DNA of 64,000 bases, from assembly GCA_037974335.1 (NCBI GenBank), contig CM075760.1, positions 38,654,182 through 38,718,181 on the forward strand, given 5' to 3'. Numbering within the stretch: position 1 is the first letter of the stretch; each line of letters starts with the position of its first letter. Positions 42,650 through 53,764 of the stretch are shown here, in pieces. This DNA comes from Prionace glauca (taxonomy: Eukaryota > Chordata > Chondrichthyes > Carcharhiniformes > Carcharhinidae). Below the pieces are notes generated by a model that was not told where the DNA came from, ran no database searches, and saw only the letters and a list, made by a program, of their open reading frames with translations. The translations under genes were made by a program, and so were the position numbers.

Positions 42650-45600
42650 CATTGATAAAGTATTTAGAGGAGCGAAGAAGGTCATTTTGAAGCGTCATGT
42701 CTGTGTTGGCCTTTTAAAGGAGGAATTCATCCAATATCACTCTGTACCCCACAGTCTAGCATTTTGTTCATTTTCAGACAATTATCCAATCCAATTTTGA
42801 AACCATTAATTGGCGCTGCCTGCACCACACTCTCAAACAGCACATTCCAGATCTGGATCACTCACTGTCTGAAAATGTTTTTCGTGATGTCTCCATGCTT
42901 CTTTCACCAAATTACTTCAACCCGCGCCCTCTGTGTCAAGATCCTTCTGCCATTGAGAGTTTCCCTCTAACTAAACTGTCAACACCCCTCAGGATTCTGA
43001 TTGTCTCATTAAAGTCACATCAGCAACTTCCTGTTAAGGAAATTAGTTCGAACCTCTCCAAAATATTTTCGTCGCCGAAGTTTCTGATCTCTGGAATTAT
43101 TCTCGTGTTTTACGTTACACCCAGCCTATTGACTTTACATTCTGCGTGAGTTCGGTGCCGAAAATTGGACCGAATTTTTCGGTTGATGATTTTCAAAGCG
43201 TTTTCTACAAATTTAGCACAACTTCCTTGCTTCTGTATTCTTTTCCCCAATAGACAAAAACTATTGACTTTTTTGTTTAACGCTGTCTCAACCTGTCTTA
43301 CATCATGAATGATTTATACACAAATTCACTCAAGTCCCTCGGCGTCTATATTCACTTTCGTAGCGTTTTCATCATTTCCATTTGTCTCTTCACATTCTGC
43401 TGAACAAAACTGATCTTGTTACTTTTCTCTGCAATAAATCAAATATGCGAATTACTCGTCCATTCAACCAATCAGTTCTTTTTGCCCCGCCACCATTTAC
43501 CTTAAATCAGCATCCTCTGCTCTCCAACCTTTCCCCCAATGTGCCGATTATCTCCAAGCTGATTCCCCAATTTCCTTCTAATCATTTATATATCTATGAC
43601 AAACAGCAAAGGTACCAGAACTGATCCCTGAGCCACAACATTCCATTCAGAAATGCACACTTGCACAGCGACACTCTGTTTTCTATGACCGACCCAGTTC
43701 TCCATCCACCTAGCCAGCTCACCTCTGATCTCATTTTACTGCACCTTCTGTACCAGTCTGCCATGCGGGACCTTGTCTGAGGATTTATTGGAGTCCATGT
43801 TGAATAATATCCCTATCCTCATCAATCAACTTCATCACTTCCTCGAAAAAACTCGATCAGTATGTAGATAGGCCGACGAGAGGTGAGGCTATATTGGATT
43901 TGGTGCTCGGTAATGAGCCAGACCAGGTGCTAGACTTGGAAGTTGGTGTACAGTTTGGGGATAGTGATCACAATTCGATTACGTTCACCTTAGTGATGGA
44001 AAGGGATAGGCATGAACCTCGGGTCAGTAGTTTCAGCTGGGGGAAGGGTAATTATGAGGCTATTAGGAGAGAATTAGGAAGCATTGGTTGGAATGGGAGA
44101 TTACAGGGACTGGGAACATCCGAGATGTGGAGATTTTTCAAGGAGCAGCTATTGCGGGTCTGTGATAAGTATATCCCTGTCAGGCAAGGAGGATTTGGTA
44201 GGCCCAGGGAACCGTGGTGCACCAAAAAAGTTGATTCGTTGGTTAGGAAGAAAAAGGAGGCTTATGTTCGGATGAGGCTTGAGGGCTCAGGTAGTGCATT
44301 AGAAAGTTTTAGATTGGCTAGGAGGGAGTTGAAGAGGGAGTTAAGAAGGGCCAAAAGAGGGCATGAGATGATTTTGGCTGATAGGATTAAGGAGAACCCT
44401 AAGGCGTTTTACAGGTATGTCAAGAACAGAAGGTTGGTTAGGACAAGATTAGGGCCAGTTACAGACAGTAGAGGGAAGTAGAGGGAAGTTGTGTGTGGAA
44501 CCGGAGGAGATTGGAGAGGCGTTGAACCAATATTTCTCTTCGGTGTTCACGCAAGGGGACAGGAATGTAGCTGAGGAGGACACTGGGGTGCAGGGGTGTG
44601 AAATAGATAGTATTGCAGTTGATACGGGGGATGTGCTGGATATTTTAGAGGGTTTGAAAATAGATAAGTCCCCTGGTCCAGATGGGATTTACCCTAGGAT
44701 TCTTTGGGAGGCAAGAGGGGTGATTGCGGAGCCTCTGGCTCTGATCTTCAGGTCGTCGTTAGTCTCTGGTATAGTACCAGAAGATTGGAGGACAGCAAAT
44801 GTTGTCCCATTGTTTAAGAAGGGGAGAAGGGACTTCCCTGGGAATTATAGACCGGTGAGTCTTACTTCTGTGGTGGGTAAGGTTTTGGAAAGGATTATTA
44901 GAGACAGGATTTATAGTTATTTGGAAAGTAATGAGTTGATTAGAGATAGTCAGCACGGTTTTGTAGCGGGTAGGTCATGCCTTACTAACCTTATCGAGTT
45001 CTTTGAGAAAGTGACCAAAGAGGTGGATAGGGGTAAGGCAGTTGATGTGGTGTATATGGATTTTAGCAAGGCGTTTGATAAGGTTCACCATGGTAGGCTT
45101 CTGCAGAAAATGCAGATGTATGGGATTGGGGGTGATCTAGGTAATTGGATCAGGAATTGGCTAGCAGATAGGAGACAGAGAGTGGTGGTTGATGGGAAAT
45201 ATTCGTCATGGAGTTCGGTTACAAGTGGTGTGCCTCAGGGATCTGTTTTGGGGCCACTGCTGTTTGTAATTTTTATTAATGATCTGGATGAGGGTATAGT
45301 TGGGTGGATTAGTAAGTTTGCTGATGACACCAAAGTCGGAGGTGTGGTAGATTGTGAGGAAGGGTGTCATAGTTTGCAGGATGACTTAGAAAGGTTGCAG
45401 AGCTGGGCTGAGAGGTGGCGAATGGAGTTTAATGTGGAGAAGTGTGAGGTAATTCATTTCGGTAGGAATAACAGATGTGTTGAGTATAGGGCTAACGGGA
45501 GGACTTTGAATAGTGTGGAGGAGCAGAGGGATCTAGGTGTATGTGTACATAGATCCCTGAAAGTTGGGAATCAAGTAGATAAAGTTGTTAAGAAGGCATA

Positions 45601-47720
45601 CGGAGTTTTGGCGTTTATTGGTAGGGGGATTGAATTTAGGAGTCGTAGCGTCATGATGCAACTGTACACATCTCTGGTGCGGCCGCACTTGGAGTTTTGT
45701 GTGCAGTTCTGGTCCCCACATTACAAGAAGGATGTAGAGGCTTTGGAGAGGGTGCAGAGGAGGTTTACCAGGATGTTGCCTGGTATGGAGGGGAGATCCT
45801 ATGAGGAGAGATTGAGTGATTTGGGGTTGTTTTCGCTGGAAAGAAGGCGGCTGAGAGGGGATCTCATTGAAACATATAAGATGATTAGAGGTTTAGACAG
45901 GGTAGATAGTGATAGCCTTTTTCCTAGGATGGAGAAAGCTAACACGAGGGGGCACGATTTTAAATTAAGGGGGGGTAGTTATAGGACAGATGTCAGGGGT
46001 AGGTTCTTTACCCAGAGGGTGGTGAGGGACTGGAATGCCCTGCCAGCTGCAGTTGTAAATGCACCTAGTTTGGGGGCGTTTAAAAGATCTGTGGATAGGT
46101 TTATGGATGAAAAGGGATTGGTTTAGGCTAGTGGGTCATTGTTTTGTAACTGGTCGGCGCAACATCGTGGGCCGAAGGGCCTGTTCTGCGCTGTAATGTT
46201 CTATGTTCTATGTTCTATGTTCTAAGTTAGTGAGAAACGATAGGGCCTTCAAAAAAGAAACATGTTGCCTCCCACGACTACATCCATTTATTTCCAAGTG
46301 GGTTTAAATCCTGTCTTCAATAATTTCCCGACCACTGACATAAGGCTCACTGGCCTGTGTTTACCTGTTTTTTTGTTGCTATTCTTCCTAAACAAAAATC
46401 AGCTCCAATCTTCGTGCTTCCCCTGTAGCTAGTGATGATACAAAGATTTCTCTCAAGGCCCCAGCAATTTTCTCCTGGCCTGTCTCAGTATTCTGCAATA
46501 TATCACATCAGGCCCTGGGGACTTGTCTACCTTACTGTTTCTCACGAACACCAATATCCCCTCCTTTTTTTCTCAAAATGACTCAAACTATCTTTGCATC
46601 CTTTCCCAGACTCATCATGCACTAAGTCCTTCTCTTTAGCGAATACTGATGTAAAGTATTTAATCCCTCGCCATTTCCCTCGTTCCACGCATAGAATCCC
46701 TCACCTGTCCTCGAGTGTGCCAGCCCTCTCCCTGGCTAACCTTTGTCCTTTATGCATATGTCAAACGCAGGATGGAGGATTTTCCTCCATCCTGCGGCCA
46801 AATAATTTTCGTGACCCCTTTTCGCCCTCCTTACTCTTTACCAAAGTTTCTTTTTCTTGTATTCCACAATTGCTTTGTGTCTTCCTAGGCTAGAAAAAAA
46901 TCTTCCTTTTTCACTTTGACTAGGCTCATAATTTATCTCATTTTACAATGTTTCCAAAATTTGCCATACCTATCCTTCATCCTCATTGGAATGTGCCAGT
47001 CCGGAATTGCTATCAACTTGCACTTCATAGCCTCCCAGTGCCAGATGTTGATTTGCTCTCAAACATCTGCCCCAATCTACATTCTTCAGTTTCTGCCTAA
47101 TATTGTTATAATTAGCCTTCGCCCAGTGTAGGATCTTCACTTGAGTATTACGCTTACCTTTCTCTGTCCTACCTTAATGCTTACTGAGTTGTGGTCTCTG
47201 TTCCCCAACTGCTCCCTCACCGAAATGTCGACCACCTGTCCAGGCTGATTCCCTATTACCAGGTCCAGTTCAGCCGCTTCCCTAGCTGGACTATCTATAT
47301 AATGTTTCAAGAAACCCTCCTGGATGCTCCTTACAAACATTGCCCCATCCATACACTGAGCACAAAATGAGTCCCTGTCAATTTTGAGGAAGTTAACTCT
47401 CCCACCACAACAATCCTGTTACTTTAACACCTTGTCAAAATCTCATTCATACCTGTTTCTTAATCTCCCGCTGGTTGTTGGGAGGCCAATAGAAAATGTC
47501 GCATCTTGTGACTACAGCCTTCCTATTCCCGCACTCTACCCATACTGCCTCGCTGTACAAGCCATGCGAAGTACATTGGGTGCAGTCCTCCTGCAGTACT
47601 GCTGCAATATTCTCCCTACCAGTCTTGAAAATGTCCCTCCCCGTTACATCACTCTCTATCCTGCTTGAATCATCTGTATCCTTGTACGTTAAACTGTCAT
47701 TTCTCTCCATTCCTTAACCA
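42650..47720 (-). mobile_element. Old CR1-like LINE interrupted by a younger LINE
   Basis: The minus strand carries endonuclease pieces (REAAELDLVIGNQPGQVVDI and RDHNSVSIKV near 47180-47310; VWVECGNRK near 47530). Degraded linker and RT DNA follow (ASVFAKEKDL- and KSPGPDG-like near 46500-46690), resuming at 43859 with LIEFF- and SKAF-like DNA. The 3' coding end lies near 42700-43000. Many stops and frame changes mark it as old. It is split at 43859/46225 by the plus-strand element. A perfect 10-bp-arm palindrome (ggatggagga ttt tcctccatcc) lies near 46771-46793. Confidence 0.75.
43860..46224 (+). mobile_element. Young CR1-like LINE, 5'-truncated, nearly open
   Basis: It starts inside the endonuclease (AILDLVLGNEPDQV, GDSDHNSITF). 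It continues through the linker (RIKENPKAFYRYVKNRRLV) to a full reverse transcriptase: KSPGPDGIYPR, GNYRPVSLTSVVGKVLERII, GRSCLTNLIEFF, VVYMDFSKAFDK, SGVPQGSVLGPLLF, KFADDTKVGG, and the C-terminal SLVRPHLEFCVQFWSP and RVQRRFTRMLPGMEG. It ends ALPAAVVNAPSLGAF before the stop at 46126. The only frame break seen is a 10-bp tandem duplication (tagagggaag at 44469-44478 and 44479-44488). The 3' end is ggccgaagggcctgttctgc followed by (atgttct)n. Joining the flanks restores the older element's sequence with at most 1 bp duplicated, consistent with CR1's usual lack of target-site duplication. Confidence 0.9.
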
Positions 47721-47929
47721 AGTCTCTGTAATAGCAGCAACCTCACAGTTCCAAGAACGAATCCAAGCTCTACGTCCATCAGCCTTACCTGTTACACTTC
47801 TTGTATTGAAACAAATGCATTTCAGTCTGCCAGACCCTCTTTAATTAGGAGCTCTTTCTCTGAGTCTTACTGGCCCTGTTCTCTCGTTCCACTTCAACTA
47901 ATTCACCTTTGCTTTATTCCCCTCTCCCT

Positions 47930-48110
47930 GGCAGATTTCCTTTCCTAAAGGACATTAGTGAAAACAATTGGTCCTTTCGACAATCAAATATGGTTTTATG
48001 GTCATCAGTAGATTTTTATTTCCAGACAATTTTATTTAATTCAAATTCCATCAGCTGCAGTTTCGGGATTCGTACCTAGAACATTAACAACATCAGGAAT
48101 GCTTCGTGAA
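47930..48110 (-). mobile_element. SINE (family B), reverse, partial
   Basis: ggcagatttcctttcctaaa, ggacattagtgaaaacaatt, tttatggtcatcagtagatt and attcaaattccatcagctgc match the family. Confidence 0.7.
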
Positions 48111-48480
48111 GCTATGGCATCAGCAGGAGCTACTCAGAAAATTCCCTCAGTTTTCCTTCCAAGGACTTTTCAACAACCAGTGCTTCCGTTTGTCCCACGT
48201 CACTTTCTGAACTGTAATGTCTGGTCAACACCTACCCAACTGAACATGGCAGTATGGAACGGGTAGTAAGGGACACAAGACACAGCAACACCTCTCTATC
48301 CACTTCCCTAAACTCCCTCACTTTCCCCAACTCTCAGCGTAGCACGCTCTGCAGCTTACGTCTGTGGAGATCCCTCAATAGCAGATTTCACAGGCCTCAG
48401 TTCCGTAGTTTATATTTGACTATGTCCAACTCATTCATCAATTTTAAGTTATTACACCCCTCCACCTCTAGGTCTGAGTA
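48111..48480. other. Unassigned stretch beside the Gypsy fossil
   Basis: No domain was recognised. It may be the distal part of the adjacent retroelement or a separate old repeat. Confidence 0.35.
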
Positions 48481-49960
48481 ACCGCCGAGGGCTGACGGCC
48501 TTGGAAGCCTTTGTTTGGAATTTCAATGCTGGGTCCGTTTCCTCCTGCTCAGCCTCAGTGGGGTTCAGCAGACCCGAGCTCGCCTCTTCCACCATGAGCG
48601 TTGTGGCCCGAGTTCCCTTTATCGGGAGACAATGTGGTCGAGATTCGAAGCCCACTGTTTCCATTTCAACTCCGAGTTTCTCACTGGTGGAGATGGAGAG
48701 CAGGAGCCGGAGTGCCTGGGATTCTTTCCAAAGTTCCGGATGTGCTGGGAATTGATTTTCCCTGCATGTCTTGGGGTTTCATGGTTTGTAGATGTTTGAA
48801 ACATTCCCGTAGGATGGCATCTCCCAAGCTGACTTGAGAGGAAACTGGCCCTTTTCCTGACCTGTACGTGCCTCAGAACCACGCGGATCCATTGCCATGA
48901 TTCTTAACTAATCGCCTAACAACTGCCTTTAAGTGCCTGTCCCAGTTGATGGGAACGGTTCTGGGTGTCAGCTCCCTCCCCCGGAAAATCAGACTTAACT
49001 TTGGGAAGTGTGATCATGAGCAACTCTACTTGGGCTATTCCATTTGTTGAGGTGGGGGGGGGGGGGAGTGGTGATTGGGGGCATGTTGTCCTGCAATTGA
49101 AGAGAAATCTGGATAGTTTGCTGTCAACGGAGGCTGTGGGATGGTTTTTTGAACCTGTTTTCAGTGTTTGGGCCACTCTTTCTGCCAGGCTGCTGGATGA
49201 GGGTAATATGGGCACTGTCCGAACGCGTTAAATTCTGTTCAACTTCATGCAATGCACAAATTCCTGGCTCATAAAGGATGGTCCATTTTCAGAAACCAAC
49301 ACCTGCGGGATCCCGGGTGTCAAGAAAGAGGCATGAAATTCCTGCACTCTTGTCTTTGTGTTTGATTGACTCACCCTGTGTACGGCCATTCACTTTGAAT
49401 CAGCATCTATCATCATCAGGAACTTAGACCACATGAACGGTCCGACACTGTCCATGTGCAGCCACGTCTACGGCCGTTCCAGCCATTCCCAAGTGTGAAG
49501 AGTAGTGACTGGTGACATTCGTCCCTTGTTGACATTGCCAACACTGACCCACAACCAAATTCCTGTATTCATACCTGGCCACAGACGTGGCAATTTGGAG
49601 GTTCTTCAGTTTATCACTCCTGGGTGGCCATGAGTACCGCGAGGATGGGATGGTGAACCTTGGCTGAGGGTGACACTCTTAAACCCCATAAGAGTGTGCC
49701 ATCTTCCACAGTCAGCTGCTCTCTGCCATCCAATATGGGTGTAATTCAGGCTGTAACGGCCTTTTGGTTTTCCCCATCAGCGCTCGCTGCTTCAGTTTAT
49801 TGAGGACTGGGTAATTTTGTATCCATAGCCGAATATTATTGGCTGTCACTGGGAAAGTTTTGAAAAAGTTCATGATTACTGTCTCTTCCACTGGGGATAT
49901 GACCAGTGTCCGTTAATTGTAGCCAACTCAAGGCATCTGCCTTTGCAACTGTGCCGCCTA
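48480..49960 (-). mobile_element. Ty3/Gypsy-type LTR retrotransposon fossil (pol 3' part)
   Basis: On the minus strand, in pol order, I see a trace of the RNase H end (ADALSWLQL, near 49.9 kb), then an integrase core (traces such as FLMMIDADSKW and VSENGPSF near 49.3 kb), then an integrase C-terminal region (SLAERVAQTLKTG and STNGIAQVELLM near 49.0-49.2 kb). gag, protease and most of RT are absent, and no LTR pair was identified. It is broken in many places and looks old. Confidence 0.75.
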
Positions 49961-49964
49961 GTTG

Positions 49965-50180
49965 CCCATGTTCAGAGGGCAATTAAGTGTCAACCACATT
50001 GCTGTGGCCCTTCCCTAGGACACTGAGAAACCAGATGGGTCTTTCTGAAAATGGGCAATGTTTTTTATGGTCACGAGATTCAAGTTCCACCATCCGCAGT
50101 GATGTGATCGGAACCCGTGTGCCCAGAACATGAGTTTCTGTATTAATGCTCTGGTGATAAAACCACCAGTCCATCACATC
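49965..50180 (-). mobile_element. SINE (family B), reverse
   Basis: gtgtcaaccacattgctgtg, ggtcacgagattcaagttcc and atccgcagtgatgtgatcgg match the reverse of the family. The tRNA-like head lies near 50100-50165. Confidence 0.65.
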
Positions 50181-50329
50181 CACACCTGAGTGTACACGCC
50201 CTGAATTCTGGTTACCCTGACACACCATATTATATATGTCTGCAGGGCTCCCGGATTGGATAGCATTAACCGCCTCAATCAGGGAGCTAATCTTCCAAAG
50301 CTCCACCTGATGATTATCGTTAAAGTCCT

Positions 50330-51110
50330 TAAATATATCTCTCTGCCTCTTTCTATGTTTCTTGTGGCTCTCTCTCTGTGCCTCTGACTCTCTCAGTGTT
50401 TCACTCTGCCTTTTGCTGTCTCCCCGCCTCTTCCCCACTCTCCCTCTTTCTACCCTCTTCCTCTGTCTTTCCTGCCCCCCCCCCACCTCAGTGTCACTCT
50501 CCTTCTCCCACTCCCTGTCCCTCTTTTACTTATTTGTCTGTCTGCCTCCCCCACCTCACTCTGACTTTTGCTCTTGCTTTATCCATTGTACTTTTTCAGT
50601 CTCACTCTTTCCCATTCGCTCCTGTTCTGTGTCTCTATATCTCTGTTTCTATCTGTCTCTGGCTATTTCCCTCTGCCTCACTTTTTGTCTCCCGCTTCCC
50701 CCCTTGTCTCCCTCTCCCTCTCTTATTACAACTTCCAATCTGTCTTCCTGTCTCCCTTTCTCATTCCCTGTATATCTCCCTCGCCATTTTCCTCACTATT
50801 TCTGTCTGTCTCGTTCTGTGAGATTCTTTCTTTGTCTCTCTTTTTTCTGTCTGTCTCGTTCTGTGAGACTCTTTCTTTGTCTCTCTTTTTTCTGTCTGTC
50901 TCGTTCTGTGAGACACTTTCTTTGTCTCTCTTTTTTCTGTCTGTCTCCCTGTTTATTTTCCTGTACCTGTTAGAAACGCTTTCAAATTCTGTTGCTCTCC
51001 AAGTCTTTGTCCCTTTCCCTCTCTGTGCCACTCTTTGCCTATCAATCTCACTTTTGCTAACATTGTCCTCTCTCTCTATCTTTCACTCTTTCTGTCTCTG
51101 TGAGGTTGTT
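50330..51110. repeat. CT-rich low-complexity region with a 45-bp tandem repeat
   Basis: tctctg/tctgtc-type sequence. At 50801-50950 a 45-bp unit (tctgtctgtctcgttctgtg plus agactctttctttgtctctctttt) repeats three times with an exact 45-bp period. Long Ser/Leu/Phe-rich frames here are artefacts. Confidence 0.9.
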
Positions 51111-51163
51111 TGGTGATTTACAGTTTGAATGCCCAATAGGAAGAGTCAGAGGTCTTGTTGTTG

Positions 51164-52038
51164 TCATTTCCTCTCAGGCTGTATTGAGATGAAAAATTGC
51201 GTAAGGGGATATTTCAGTACATTTTTTAGCTGCTGCCTGAAGTGAGTTTGTGTCGCGGCATAAATAACAGTATTTGTACAGCAACTTGTGAGTTGCAGCA
51301 TGAAGCCCAATTCCATAACAAAAAAATCTAATGTGAAATGATAGCCCAAATCATACATGCGATTCCATACTGAATAAATCATGAATGTTGACCATAAGAG
51401 GATGAAATTGGCTGAGATAACAAATAACAAAATGATGGATTTCCTTCGACACTCCATCTCTGGGTCTCTGGGATTCTCCCCGCTGCGGTGAGCCCTGAGT
51501 CTCCTGCGGGCTCTGCTGCTCACTAAAATGTGTCTGACGGTGAGAGCATTGAGCAGCAGAATCAGGACGAATGGGACACACGGGGTTAGAATGTAATGGA
51601 GGAACTCAATTGTTCCCCAGGCCAGAGATTCCACAACATCACCTGTGAAATCACAAAACCAGGGGAGGTTCCGCAGCCAATATGTATTTAATAACATAAA
51701 ATACCAGATAATGTTCTTGAAACAGCTCAGCACCGTCACTGTTCCCAGAACCATAGCCGCCGATTTCTCAGTGCAATATTTACTTTTCAGCTTGGGGCAG
51801 CAAATGGCAACAAATCGATCAAAAGTGAAAGTGACGGTGAACCAGACAGAACAGTCAGTGGCAGGGAGAGACAGCAGGAAATAAAACTGTTCATGATAAA
51901 CAATGGGAATGTGTCTCAATATCAGGTCGAGGATAACGACCAGCAGATCCCCCACTGACATGGCAACCAGGTAACGAGTGACACATTTGGACAGACCACA
52001 GTTTCTGCTCGTCAGTGTCACAATTGTGATTATGTTCA
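51164..52038 (-). CDS. GPR139-like class A GPCR, exon 2 (first exon not found)
   Basis: After the acceptor ctccctgacag (phase 1) the exon encodes NIITIVTLTSRNCGLSKCVT (end of TM1 and first loop), YLVAMSVGDLLVVILDL (TM2), CSVWFTVTFTFDRFVAICCP (TM3, DRF in place of DRY), KYCTEKSAAMVLGTV (TM4), PWFCDF in the second outer loop, PFVLILLLNALTVRHIL (TM5), a basic third inner loop (SRARRRLRAHRSG), RKSIILLFVISANFILLWST (TM6) and TNTVIYA (TM7, variant of NPxxY). It ends ISIQPERK with an Arg/Lys-rich tail. The frame is open over 291 residues. The acceptor phase equals that of its neighbour at 53.8 kb, so a small first exon is expected at higher coordinates, but I could not find one. Orphan family; GPR139 itself is a neuronal receptor, but the ligand of these shark expansions cannot be inferred. 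Confidence 0.9.
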
Positions 52039-52159
52039 CTGTCAGGGAGGGAAATACAGAATAAAATTAGATACGATTCAATGGAAAAAATTTCCAATTC
52101 GACTGACGATGTGTTAAAATAAAAAAAATACACACACACAACAATTTGATTTTTTTTTA

Positions 52160-52330
52160 AACCAGCACGTATTTTGGAGTGTGAGAGGAAAGTGGAACAT
52201 CTGGAGTAAACCTGTACAGACACAGAGAAAATGTGCAAAGTCAACACAGACAGTGACCCAAAACTGGAACTGAACAGAGGTCCGTGATGCTGTGAGTCAG
52301 CAGTACTAACCACCATGCCACCGTAGTGCT
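52160..52330 (-). mobile_element. SINE (family A), reverse
   Basis: The reverse complement starts acggtggcatggtggttagt and contains gtctgtgttgactttgcaca. It is truncated at its 3' end. Confidence 0.75.
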
Positions 52331-52824
52331 CCTAGGTAGCGACACAAAGGTTAACCTTTGGGAGAGAGCTTTCTGGGGAGTCCTCAACATTGTCCCTCAC
52401 TCAGCTACAGGTAAATAGCCCTCTACCTGTGAAGGATTTGGAGGGTAAGCAGGATGAGGCAGGAAACCCTAACAGAAGATCTGGAGTGGAGTCCTGTAGG
52501 TGTTCATCTGTTGTCTCTCAGACAGCTCACTGACAACTCCCACAACAGAGCTGGTGCCAAATAGTGCTTGTTTGACCCTTTCCTCTGGACAATACTAATA
52601 GTTGGCAGAGGGAGAACCAGATGCCTTGACAGCACAGAATCTCTGTTGTATTTACATCTCCATGAGTCCTCTCTCGGCAGGAAGGTTGCCAATGTATGGC
52701 ACCAGGTAAAAACTCAAACAAAGGCCAGTACCAAAGGAAAAGCCAAGCAGGCTGACTAATGACTCTCGTCTGGTGACACCAAAATTCAATATTATGAAAT
52801 GTATCAAAAAGTTAGTCATGGCAT

Positions 52825-53130
52825 GAATCAGTTCCTAATTACCCTTGACAGAGGGCAACTGAATGTCAATCACATTGTCATGGCTCCTGAATCACATGCA
52901 GGCAAGACTAGGTAAAGAAGGCAGATTTCCTCCCCTAAAGGACATCAGTGATCAAATTGGGTTTTCTTGACAAACGACAATGTTTTCAAGATCATCGGTA
53001 ATTTTTTTAATTCCAGATTTTTTGTTTATGAATTCAAATTCCGCCATCTATTGTAGCGCGATCCAAGAATGTGGTCCCAGTACATTGGCTGAGTTTCTGG
53101 ATTAATAGTCTAGCAATAATACTACCCAAC
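52825..53130 (-). mobile_element. SINE (family B), reverse, near full length
   Basis: From the tRNA-like side (ctattaatccagaaactcag on the minus strand) through gaatttgaattcataaacaa and gatcactgatgtcctttagg to agttgccctctgtcaagggt. Confidence 0.75.
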
Positions 53131-53360
53131 TATTATTGCTCCCCCGTGCAACTAATCTGTTCTTGCTATCCCTTTGCTCATCTTGCATGCATAAAAAAAG
53201 TTGGAATTCCTCTTGTTCCTATTTGCTAAATACATTTCATGGCCCCTTTTAGCCCTTCTGATTCCACGTTTAAGTTCCCTTCCATTTTCACTATACTCAA
53301 GGATCAATTTTTAAATGCCTCGATCTACAGTTTATTTTGTTATCTCCTGTTAACAAATTT
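53131..53360 (-). mobile_element. CR1-like LINE linker fragment
   Basis: The minus-strand DNA aagggctaaaaggggccatg and tttagcaaataggaacaaga matches the RAKRGHEM..ANR linker between endonuclease and RT. It is degraded. Confidence 0.5.
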
Positions 53361-53574
53361 TACAACTTCCATTGTCATCCATCGGGTTTTAATATTGCAT
53401 CACATTTGAGAGGGCAAATACAGAACGTGGCTTCGCATCTCATCCAGTATTTGGACACGCCTGAGTTCAGGACTCACCGACTATTGACAACACGGAACAC
53501 TTTGTGCAACAGGAGATACCCTAAATACATTAAGGGTAGGATGTTGAACGTGGGACTTCCAAATTCCTGAATGT

Positions 53575-53735
53575 GCGTATGTATGTGTGTGTGTGTGTGA
53601 GTGCGTGAGTGTGAGTGTGTGTGGGAGAGAGAGAGAGAGACAGAGCGAGAAAGATAAAGAGAGAAACAGACAAGCGAGACAGAGACTGACAAACAGATCA
53701 AGAGAGTCAGAGAAACAGAGGCAGCTACACACTGG
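53575..53735. repeat. GT/GAGACA microsatellite
   Basis: (GT)n followed by (GA)n and gagacagag repeats, just downstream of the GPCR gene's 3' end. Confidence 0.9.
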
Positions 53736-53764
53736 GCCACTCTGATGGTCCTGCGAAATAATTG

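Noticed and set aside
50362-51116. Plus-strand frames rich in Ser/Leu/Phe resembling membrane proteins
   Set aside because: They are compositional artefacts of the CT-rich tract and the 45-bp tandem repeat.
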